NCBI GenBank assembly: GCA_905221605.1
Contig: CAJNDS010002781.1
Span: 215,001 to 279,000, forward strand
From: Symbiodinium natans
Lineage: Eukaryota; Sar; Dinophyceae; Suessiales; Symbiodiniaceae
DNA length: 64,000 nt
Reading direction: 5' to 3'
The notes below the pieces were generated by a model. It worked only from the letters and a program-made list of their open reading frames with translations. It did no database searches and had not been told where the DNA came from. Shown here piece by piece: positions 9,772-18,642 of this stretch. The translations under genes were made by a program, and so were the position numbers. Position 1 is the stretch's first letter. Each line of letters opens with the position of its first letter.

Positions 9772-11278
9772 CCGGACGGTCCCGCCTCTTGAAGGCCTGG
9801 CGGAACTGCTCGATCCCGCACCCCCGGGGGCATCCTGACCATCGTCAGACACCTCTTCCCCGTCGGCGCCTTCCCCGGCCGCCCGATTCTCTCCCCCACG
9901 GCGCAGAGTTTTGAGGGATTCCTCACGCTTGGTGATCTTTTCTAACTTCACCATCGCGGTTCCCGCCACCTCCAGTATTCTCGACTGGAGTTTCTGCGCT
10001 CTCAGAAGAGCTTCGGACCGCGCGAGGTACTCCTTCGCGGTGCTGACCACCGATTGGCCAAGTTCGAGGACTCCTTCCTCTATGCTCCCGGCCTGGGCCC
10101 CACCAGCGGGCTCTTCGTCCTCCTTCACCTTGACCGCGGCTTGGGGCGCCCGCGTGTCGGGAAGATCCGAGCTGGAACTATCTTCCTCGACACCTTCAGC
10201 TTCTTGGGCTGCCTCTTCCTCGAGCGAGTCTTCGGCCTCGAGGGCATTGGGGCCAGGGACGTTGCGCCTAGGATACTCCTTGGGCTTCGCTGGAAAGATC
10301 GAAGTCTTAGGAGCCCCTGAAGCACGCCCTTTGGCCTTAGGCGCGGCCTTAGGAGGGGTAACAGGTCGGGCGGCCCCCGCGGCCATGACACGGCCCGCAG
10401 GGGCCAGCACAACCGTCGAGGAGCTCGCCGCGCCACTGCTGGCCGCAGCAGCTTGGGACGCTTGGACCGTGCCCAGTTTCGGTCCTCGCCCCAACGGCGG
10501 GTGGGGGCCCGCACTGATGTCGCCTAAACTCCTTAGGTCGACATGCTGGATCAACCGATCCACTTCTAACTCAGCTATTAAGATGGAGTAAACAGCTGAG
10601 CCTTTGGGGAGTGCCCAGATGCGGGAGATGCCGGTGGCTCTAATCTGGCCAGTGAGAGCCACCCCATCTGCTCCCGCATAGATAGGCACTCCGGCGTCCC
10701 GCAGGACCGCCAACCGGACCTCGACTATGCAAGTCGATCCGCGGCGGAACCCGCGTCTCCCGTCCTCCCACTGCGTGGGGCAGTGCCCTAGGACGTAGTG
10801 CACCCCGAGGCGGCCTCCCGGCCCGCCGCCGGGGACCAAGCCATTCTCGATCAGGCTCGGCACGACATGCAAGTCCGTGCCGTGCCACATGGCCGGGCCA
10901 TGCCGATATATAAGATCGTTGATGGCGGTCTCACTTAGGCCCTCCATCATGAATCCCATAGGATGGCCGCAATCGGCCGAGTGGCCTTGGAAGGCACGCA
11001 AGTAGCCAGCGTACGAGGTATCCAACCTCGGTTTCCGCTGGTTGGCGTCGTGCGCGACCGCCTGGTTGTACTGGTTGATGGTGATGCCGAGTTGTTCGAT
11101 CAACTCATCAACCGGGTAGAGGCCGCCCGGAGCGAACCGGCCTCTACAACCAGCTTCGCCGTGCCGCATGCATCGGACTAGCATACGCTGCACGTCGTCG
11201 ATCGTGGGCGGGCCCTTTCGGCCCTTAGGGCCTGGACTCTTGCTCTTGCCCCTGCCCTTCGACCCTCCTCCACCCATC
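9523..11278 (-). CDS. Tpt1/KptA-like RNA 2'-phosphotransferase, cargo of the LTR element
   Basis: A Gly/Lys-rich start (ATG near 11278, MGGGGSKGRGKSKS) precedes a Tpt1/KptA-like domain. Visible signatures: CMRHGE (the Arg-His pair), about 11180-11158; YLRAFQGHS (compare the family RxxQGHS), about 11003-10975; MWHGTD, about 10895-10870; IENGLVPGGG and GGRLGVH (the third Arg and the H of the NAD pocket), about 10860-10799. All four Arg-His-Arg-Arg positions of the family look present. Tpt1 removes a 2'-phosphate from RNA splice junctions using NAD+, making ADP-ribose 1'',2''-cyclic phosphate. The domain ends near 10540. An Ala/Pro/Ser then acidic coiled-coil-like tail follows, and the true C terminus may be reached by frameshift near 9770. 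The frame is open upstream into the reverse transcriptase, but the stretch between looks non-coding. Confidence 0.75.
9765..9770 (-). other. candidate -1 frameshift site (C6)
   Basis: Sense GGTCCCCCCAGAGG. The upstream frame reads TCC CCC CAG AGG. A one-base backward slip gives CCC CCA GAG and joins the C2H2-finger frame exactly at its start. A sequencing or replication indel in the run would give the same picture. Confidence 0.45.
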
Positions 11279-11878
11279 GCGGCACTGAGGCCCGCGGCTT
11301 TGCTGGACCTCCGATGGGCGAGGAAAACCTGACGCGCCCTTGAGCGGCCAGGACACGGCCCGCTGCAAGGGGCCGGTGTGCAGTAGTGGTAGGCAGCCGC
11401 TCCCGCGCGGCCAGGGCACGGCCCGCAGCGGGGCCTTGTGGTTGACCACGAAGGTCCGGGCGACCGATCGGTCGCTCCCGCGCGGTCTGGTCGCGACCCG
11501 CAGCGGGGCGCAGTGCACAGGCACGAACGCGGGGAGGGACTACCTACCCTAGGTTCTACAACACACTTGAACCGCTGCGGCGGGGGTTTGGGGAGTTTCC
11601 TTAAGGTCTGGGCTCTAAGGCTTCTAAGGCTTCTGCTTCGACCTTGGACCGAACCTCTAGGCCTGCTTGCAAAACACTGGCTGCGAGACAGAGGAACGAA
11701 GCTGCACGCGACGAACGACGAAAAATCCTTCTGCCCGCAGACCGGCGACCTGGGAAACGGCCCGCCCCAAAAACACCCGCCCTGAACACAGAAACACCCG
11801 AACAGCCCCAACATCCTGAGCATCAGAACGCGCGTGGGGTGATTCTGGTCTGAGCGCGCCGCGTCATGGTTCGCGCGC
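11279..11878 (-). other. leader between RT and Tpt1-like ORF, with repeated GC-rich word
   Basis: The frame is open but reads as Cys/Pro/Arg-rich sequence with no domain, so I treat it as non-coding. Three copies of a GC-rich word lie here (about 11344-11365, 11404-11430, 11478-11507; core CCAGGxCACGGCCCGC). Related copies occur elsewhere only within this element. It may be a leader for the downstream cargo cistron. Confidence 0.4.
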
Positions 11879-13710
11879 TTGGTGTTGTGCGCACCGCGAA
11901 CGCCTAAGGCTTCAAGAGCAGACGACGCGCTCTGCGGAGCTGCGACTGCCCCTTTGGCGCACGCTTCGCGCACCGCCCCCTCGGCTTGGGCATCAGTGAA
12001 AAACTGCCCATCAATGACCCTACCCGTCCTAACAGTAAGATCATCCACGTAGGCTATCCACTCCTTAGTATACTTAAGGCGCCTACCTCTGCCGGGGGCA
12101 TAGGCCCTATCAACCACAAAGTTGAAATCATCTGGGCCGTTAATCGGGCCAAAGGTGAGGCCGACAGGGAGATATTTCCCTGATCTTGCCACAATGGCCA
12201 ACACCTCGCGAGCACGCTTGGTGTTCCTAATTTGATTAAACCCACTAACCGCATCCACGAAGGTATACCAAACCGAACCTACTGCGGCGGCGAGCACATC
12301 GCTACCCCGCCGACAATAGTACGTGGAGCGCTTAATTCGGGCATTCACACGGCGGTAGTCAACCACCAAGCGTCGCTTCCTATGCCGCTTGTAGCTGGGC
12401 ATTTCCTTGGTCGGAAACGGCGCAGATCCCCAAGCCGAGCTGCCGCGGATCAACTGACCCCGCTTGCATTCTTCTTCAAGCTTGTCGTCGACCCATTGCG
12501 CGGACTCGCCCCTCAGACTGTGAGGCTGGGACGAGACCGGCGGCCCGGTGGGGATGCAGTCATGGGCGAACTTCCTGACCGTGGTCCTGGTGGTGTCCTC
12601 CACCCAGAACCCAGCGGCCTTTCGCCGTATGACCTCCCTGACGGCTGCGATGTCAGCATCGGTCAGCCCTGGTCTGGTTGGTCCAGGCTCGATCTTCAAA
12701 CCCGACCATACGAGGTCTCTATAGGCCTCGGTGCGCCTAGGATCCTCCGCGACCTTCTCGCCCGCAAGAGCATAGACCTCAAGGTCAGCCCGGACGGAAT
12801 CCCAGTCCTTGGCGTCCGCCTTGGTTCGCCAAAACGCTTCCTTCTCAGCGGCGTACTTATCCACCTCCTTATCCAGCTCCGCACGCTCTGCTGGCGTGAG
12901 GTCCTCGCCCGAGCGCACGTCCGGGAGGGGAATGACTGGAGAGGGCTGTGGTGCAGCCGCGGCGCTATCCGCACCCGCAGTGGCTGGAAAGCTTTCAACT
13001 GCAGCGGTGCACAGCTCTTCTGCGCCCCTCAGACCAAGGTCCTGGAGTGATGCGCAGAAAGCCGCCCCTATGAGGTTGTAGTCGGCTTGCGCGCGCCCAA
13101 CGTGCTTGTGCTGCACTGCGCCTAACGCATCCGGCCTACTACACCTCAAACCTACCGATTCTAAGCTGAAATCGGCGAGCCACAGGGCCCCGCTCTCAAC
13201 GAGGTTGTCGCGGCCACTGGCCCGCGCGAACTGGCATATGTCAGCCCGCACGAAAGCCCAAGGCCAGCGTGGCTCTGCGAGCGTCCCAAACAAGGCGCCC
13301 CACTCCTCTAGCCGCCAGGGTTCCCACTCGCCTTTTTGTGCCTGCAAATGCAGCGCGACGTGGGCGCCCGCGCGCGTGCGTTCCTGCGCACACCGGACGA
13401 CTAGCTGAAGGAAAGCTCGGGGCACATTCTTGCCCTCAAGCCCAATCACGAGCACCTTCGGCTCTGCGCGCAAAACAGCGCCGCTAATTGCCTCTAAGTG
13501 CCCTTCTGCGGCCAGGTTCCAGGTGATCCCGTAGGCCTGCTTGCCTTGCACAAAAGCTGGAACAACCCTATACCCGTGCCTCCTAGCCGCGTCGGAAACG
13601 ACCGCGTCACCCCAAGCAACCTCTAAGACATCGGCAACCCCTCCAAGGAAATACTGCCGGAACCAACTCTCGACAGCACCCGACTCTGGGGAAGCCCTAG
13701 GCTGCAACAC
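11879..13710 (-). CDS. reverse transcriptase of the LTR element (Ty3/gypsy-like)
   Basis: RT motifs in order: RRLVVDYRRVNARI (about 12375-12330), TFVDAVSGFNQI (about 12265-12227), GLTFGPINGPDDFN (about 12165-12125) and the catalytic AYVDDLTV (about 12055-12036). These resemble Ty3/gypsy RT rather than Ty1/copia. About 450 residues precede the fingers, with an Ala/Glu linker. After YVDD only about 50 plausible residues follow and no thumb, connection or RNase H is visible before the GC-rich leader, so the enzyme looks short. The given start is GTG at 13710. The frame is open further upstream into the pol segment at 13858, with a possible -1 slip at CCCCAG (13688-13691). Confidence 0.75.
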
Positions 13711-13858
13711 GCGGGGTTCTGCAACGAGTACGCTCCCTTGTCCAACTTCCTGGCCGAGGCTGCAGCAAGCACGCCGTCGCGGTTCAGGTCGACCTTGGAA
13801 ATGATCTCCCTGACGGTAACCGCTTCGTGGGCCGGACGAGTCCCCTCTGAAAGCGTGA
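13623..13858 (-). CDS. pol segment resuming after the nested insertion
   Basis: Directly past repeat B2 the frame resumes with LTLSEGTRPAHEAVTVREII. Leaving out 13859-18642, it is in the same frame as the integrase ORF that stops at the other junction, so the nested element interrupted one reading frame. It ends at 13623, overlapping the RT frame, which lies at -1. Confidence 0.6.
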
Positions 13859-14123
13859 GTTTATATTTTACTATCAGCCATCGCCCAAAGTACAGCAAAG
13901 GAAATCTTCTACAATGCACACCCGCATTCGCCAAGACTGAACATCTACAACAACAAGATGAATGTAGAAGATATCTCACGCGAATCGGATCTATGCACTC
14001 CACTGCACAAAGGACCATCTGACGAAACACTCCTTCACTTTTTGGATGTGGCGGTCGAAGCATCAAAGGTGAGCATGCAGCATGAACACATTACCGATCC
14101 ATGCGAACCAAAAGACATTCCCC
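13859..14123 (-). repeat. split direct repeat B2
   Basis: 265 bp matching 14508-14772 with one visible difference (GAAGATATC against GAAGGTATC). It begins GTTTATATTTTAC on the plus strand and forms the downstream end of the nested element. Confidence 0.9.
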
Positions 14124-14459
14124 CCAAGGAGGGCTATACAGAGTAGCACCACGGCTTGCCGACGTGCCAGAGTGCGTGGGCGCAAGATTCAGGCGCTCGA
14201 AAAGTGGGACACCACATTGGAAGTGGAAAAATGGCACAAGACATGCCTGTCGAAAGTGTGGGAGATTTCATCTCCATGCGAGCAAAAGCCTCCTGCAACT
14301 GGCTCGAATCCCGAGGGAAAACAAAGGAGCACACCACCCCCAGAGACAATCCAAGGGCGGGAGGGTGGGATCACAAAATTTGCTCACGCATGCGAAGTAT
14401 GTCATGTCCAGACATGAGTCTCTCACTTTGGGCCGATGGCTGATACGCAAGCAAAGTGA
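14124..14459. other. spacer between A2 and B2 of the nested element
   Basis: 336 bp without a convincing ORF. It contains a short inverted repeat, CATGTCCAGACATG, at about 14403-14416. Confidence 0.5.
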
Positions 14460-14507
14460 AGCTCAGTTGAAGTAAAATAAAAACATCCTTGAGTAAACAC
14501 AAGATAC
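14460..14507 (-). repeat. split direct repeat A2
   Basis: 48 bp identical to 18595-18642. It abuts B1 directly at 14508, giving the B1-A2 junction expected of split direct repeats. Confidence 0.9.
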
Positions 14508-14772
14508 GTTTATATTTTACTATCAGCCATCGCCCAAAGTACAGCAAAGGAAATCTTCTACAATGCACACCCGCATTCGCCAAGACTGAACATCTACAAC
14601 AACAAGATGAATGTAGAAGGTATCTCACGCGAATCGGATCTATGCACTCCACTGCACAAAGGACCATCTGACGAAACACTCCTTCACTTTTTGGATGTGG
14701 CGGTCGAAGCATCAAAGGTGAGCATGCAGCATGAACACATTACCGATCCATGCGAACCAAAAGACATTCCCC
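14508..14772 (-). repeat. split direct repeat B1
   Basis: 265 bp, nearly identical to B2, lying just downstream of the nested ORF. Confidence 0.9.
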
Positions 14773-14848
14773 ACTTTAGAACTGCCACATCCTAAAGTGA
14801 AGGAGGAACGCCTGGAAAGCCCCAAACATTCAAGTGTGACGACTGAGC

Positions 14849-17800
14849 TCACGGGGGCTGCCACAGCAGCTTTGTATCTGCGGGAAAAAGACGCACATCA
14901 TGATGCGACTGCCAAATGCGAGCCACAGGAAAGCGATACCTGTACAAGAGCTCAAATCCGTGCTGCAACTCCTCGGGCGGCTGCCATCTACTCAAGAAAT
15001 CTGCTTCTGTGTTGCGGAAGCCGGAGATGTGCTGGATGTCCAAGGTGAGGCCGAGCTTGAATGAAAGACACGCCAGTTGCTGCGCGAAAAAGCAAAGGGG
15101 GCTGGAAGTTGTCAGCATGCGATTGCCTGCTGACTCAGCCGCGCTGTTATCGCAGAAGGTGCGGAGCGACAAGCCAGCACGACCACCCGGACAGACCTCC
15201 GCAAAGAGAATGAGCAAGGCCATCTGGGCGAGCAGTTCCCAGCACCCTATGTTCTTCTGAGCGTCCGGGGCGAGAGGCACCCCCAAGCATTGCATATCGG
15301 AGAGATCAAAGCGTTCACTGAACCAAACAGCCGAGGATCCCTGAACACGAAGGAAGCCCCCAATCCCAATGCACTGGCTGGTAGCAAACGCATCGGCTGC
15401 AAGTGTTGCGGAGATCGCCCTGCAAGAAGGTTGCAAGCATGTGAGTGATGGGGACTGGAGACACCAGTCCTCCCAGAAGAGCAAGAAGCGACGGCTCGCC
15501 TCGGACACATGCCGCTTCCGGTGTTGCGGGTCAGCAATCCGCATGTAGATGCGACGAGTTGTCAGAGGGACCTTGCACAGATCTGCCTTGCTGCGAAGTG
15601 GGACGTGGCGGGCAGAGATCAAGGTAGCACCGCATGGAATGGCCGTCCCGGGCGGGGTAGAACAGAACCGCAAGTTCTCATCCAGGTGATCCTTGAGCGT
15701 CTGCCATTCGCTGGAAGAGATGCTGAAGTTTGTCGCGGCCGGGCGTTGAAGGTCCCGCCAAAGGTTGCAAAGCCAGGGGCGCAGCTGCACCGATGCCTGA
15801 GTTATCCACATCAACAGACCCACGGTCTGCTCTAGGGCCTGTTTCTCGACAGGACCTTTTCTGAGAAGAACCCGAATCTGATGCAGCAGCTTGGCCCGCT
15901 TATCTTCTGGAACCCAGAACGTGCCGGCACGAAAGTTAAAACACCAGCCCAACCACTTCAGCTCGTGACTGAGTTGTACCTTGGCCCAGGAAAGAGGAAT
16001 CCCGAAGGATTGGCAGAAAGAGAGAAGCAAGCTGCCGAACACTGCCACCGCAGCATCATCCTGGACCAATAAAAGATCATCCACATACATGCTGAGCATA
16101 TGTGCGACCCATAATAGAAGATGAAAAACTCTGATCATGAAGGATGAAAGCCGCGCCCACCACAGAGCTGAGAAATTCGTACCAAAGGGGCACACGCGAT
16201 ACCAGTAATGACGCCCGTCCTCCAGCTTAATGCCGCACAGACCACGCTCCGATTCCTTGATGCGGATTGTTTTGTGCGCGGCCCGGATATCCAAACTGAA
16301 GCCTGCGTGCTGAGACTGGCACCCGCGAAGAGGAAAGCAAGAGCGAACATCCTGCAAGCCAGGGAGGTTGTACTTCTCGTTCATGAAGCAGCTCGGATTG
16401 GTCCCACTGATAGTCCCATCCATGATCAAGCGGGGCTTCTTGTTTTCAGCAAGGACCACGTTCAGCTTGGCAACTGCGATTTTATCCCAACGTTGCTTTG
16501 CCTCGGCGAGAGGAACCTCTTCCAGCCAGCCCTCATCGACCTCTTTCTGCACCAACTCGTGCAAGATCGCAGGGTTCTCCCGTGCACCCTGCCAATTGCT
16601 CTCGCAAATCTGCAGCTGATCATCGGAGGCCAGGCTGCCCACATCCTCCACGGGGATGAAGACATTGCTCCTCGGGATGTCATTGAAGAAACCAGTGGGT
16701 ATGCCCTCCAAGAGGCAGGGAAACAGCATGTCGTCTCTATCACCCATGGCACGGGACAAGGCGGAGAGGGCATGGAGACAATATGGCTGTGAAGGCGGGA
16801 CTGTCCAATCGGGGGCAGGCCAGCCCTTGCGAGTGAACCAAGAGGACCACATGGCGCGAAGGTCCAGCACTTCGTCCGCGGAAAACAGAGCATCTTCGCT
16901 TTGACTTTGAACGTGCTCCTGAAGGCGAAGAGGTGCCTTGCGAGACAACAGGTAATGCACAAGGTCTTGGCGCAAGCCGTCAAAGACATCCACAGCATCG
17001 CTAGGGGGTTTAGACCAATCAGGGCAGGAGAAGATGCCGCCGCCATCTTGCGTGCCAAAGGGAGGAGAGTGCATGCCCTGCTTGGGTGCAAGGAAAGGAA
17101 GCTGGGCCAACGACAAATCCACTGGATCTGCACACGTCTCAAACAAGGGCAGCGCAGCGGCGATATACGCCTCCGCCAATGCAGGAGGGAACTCAGAAGT
17201 GGCAGCTGAGGCCCAGGCGCCAGCCGAGTTGCGAGCACCAACCACCTGCTGGTGGCTTTCCGGAGCGTGATTGCAAGCACACGCCAAGCCCTGCATGTCC
17301 CGCCAAGTGCAAGCAAAGAGCCAACGTTTGTACCAATCTGCCCCAAACCGACAAGCCGCAATGCAGTTGAGATCGGCGGAAACGTGCTTAAGAAAGGCCT
17401 GGGTCTCTTCGGAGACCCAGGCGAGGCTGTTGGCAGGATGTTCGAAGCTGATGTGGCCTCCACCGCACCACACCGCGCGGAGGATGCGCAATGAGCGAAG
17501 AAGGAGCAAACGGCTTTGCTCGAAACGGTGCTTCTCCTCAGCATTCAAGTCCGGGAAACCTTCCATATGTTCCGGTGACCGAAGAGGGCGAGGGCCGCCA
17601 TTATCCAGCAACTTAAGACGGCTGTACTCAGTGCATGGTGGAGAGGCATGCGCCAGCGTCACCTGACCGGAGAACCCCAGCCGCAGCAAAGCATCGTAAG
17701 TGCTATCCTGGAGGATGTCCTGCTCACATGAACGAAGGATATCAACTGATATGACAGAGACACCAGCCCTGAGAGCCGCGGAGGAAAGTGGCCGATTCTT

Positions 17801-18642
17801 GCCTGAACACAACTCGAGGAAAAGATTCCGTCGCAGGGCAGGAAAGTGCGGAGGCAGGACCTGCTCGGGAAGCTTGGGTGATGGGCACGAGACCTGTGCA
17901 TCTGGAGCAGAAGTTGCAGCAGCACTGCCGTGAGCAGGTGGCGGTGGAGTTGTGCTCGAAACGCGAGGCAAGGGAAAACCAAGAGACGCCAGCAGGGAGA
18001 CGTCGTCAGCGGGCAGAGCATCCGGATTGGGCGCCGTATAGGCGATGACGACCCAGCGATCGCCAACCCACGGTTCACTGCAGTGGCGCAAGCGGCCGTT
18101 GAAAGAGAATCCTGCCCGCCGAGTGCACACAATGGCCCCACGCAAGGACTGATCTGCCTCCGTGTCTGGAGGCGGCACCAGGGTGTAACCTGGAAAGGCT
18201 GAAGAGTCGCCTTCCAACCACAAGCCTCCGCCCGAGAAGGCCCCCAGGCTGAAGGTGTAATTCTGAGAGTCGGGGCTGTTGAAATCCTGGTGCATGTGCG
18301 CAAACTCGTTGTGAGAAACGCAGATGCTCGTCCAAGTGCCTTCAGGAAAAAGGTGCGCGAGAAATGCGTTCAGATACCGCACGAGATCTTGCTGCTCCAG
18401 AGTGGCCGAGCACATGCCACCGCGACCCCCCACGCGTGCCCCTAAGTTAAAGTACTGAGCAGCGGGCCGACCCCCCGTCAGCACATGTGAACGGCGAAGA
18501 AAAACTGCCCCAGGGAACGAGTCCTGCAAAAGAGACAAGCAAGTCTCCCAAGACAGATCGCCACTCTGAAGAGCTTCTGCGGGCGACACACCATAGCTCA
18601 GTTGAAGTAAAATAAAAACATCCTTGAGTAAACACAAGATAC
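14849..18642 (-). CDS. nested polyprotein: 2OG-Fe(II) oxygenase-like, cytosine-methyltransferase-like, RT and RNase H
   Basis: About 1260 codons. First, a prolyl-hydroxylase-like 2OG-Fe(II) core: HMHQDF (HxD, near 18290), GGGLWLEGD, and RLRHCSEPWVGDRW (distal His, near 18084). Second, a methyltransferase-like domain: FLELCSGKN (SAM loop, near 17825), VDI, ASPPCTEYS (PC motif, near 17634) and FEHP (near 17443) where C5 enzymes usually have ENV. Third, RT: RLIMDG, FSLDIRAAHK, MYVDDLLLV (near 16080) and ELKWLGW. Fourth, RNase H: AADAF (near 15390), CWELLAQMALL, CDNSAAES (near 15140) and ISGFRNTEADFLSR. The RT/RH style is DIRS-like. No tyrosine recombinase follows; the stop is at 14849. The frame runs through A1 into the host integrase, making a chance 2220-codon fusion. 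The element's own start is unclear (first Met is in GGMCSATLEQ). Confidence 0.75.
18595..18642 (-). repeat. split direct repeat A1
   Basis: 48 bp, AGCTCAGTTGAAG to ACAAGATAC on the plus strand, identical to A2. It marks the upstream end of the nested element. Sequence beyond 18643 is host integrase ORF. Confidence 0.9.

Larger units (their letters stand above)
13859..18642 (-). mobile_element. nested split-direct-repeat retroelement (Ngaro/PAT/DIRS-like)
   Basis: On the minus strand the order is A1 (48 bp), ORF, B1 (265 bp), A2 (48 bp), 336-bp spacer, B2 (265 bp). A and B copies match almost perfectly. Split direct repeats of this kind are typical of tyrosine-recombinase retrotransposons. 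No target-site duplication is seen, as expected for that class. The ORF encodes oxygenase-like, methyltransferase-like and RT-RNase H domains. I see no tyrosine recombinase, and the spacer is too short for one, so integration probably needs a recombinase in trans. It lies within the larger LTR element, directly after its integrase. Confidence 0.8.

Noticed and set aside
12232-13050. Plus-strand 272-codon frame opposite the RT
   Set aside because: It is antisense to clear RT motifs on the minus strand; high GC keeps opposite frames open.
14124-14459. Tyrosine recombinase in the A2-B2 spacer
   Set aside because: The spacer is only 336 bp and no frame shows the R..HxxR..Y pattern.
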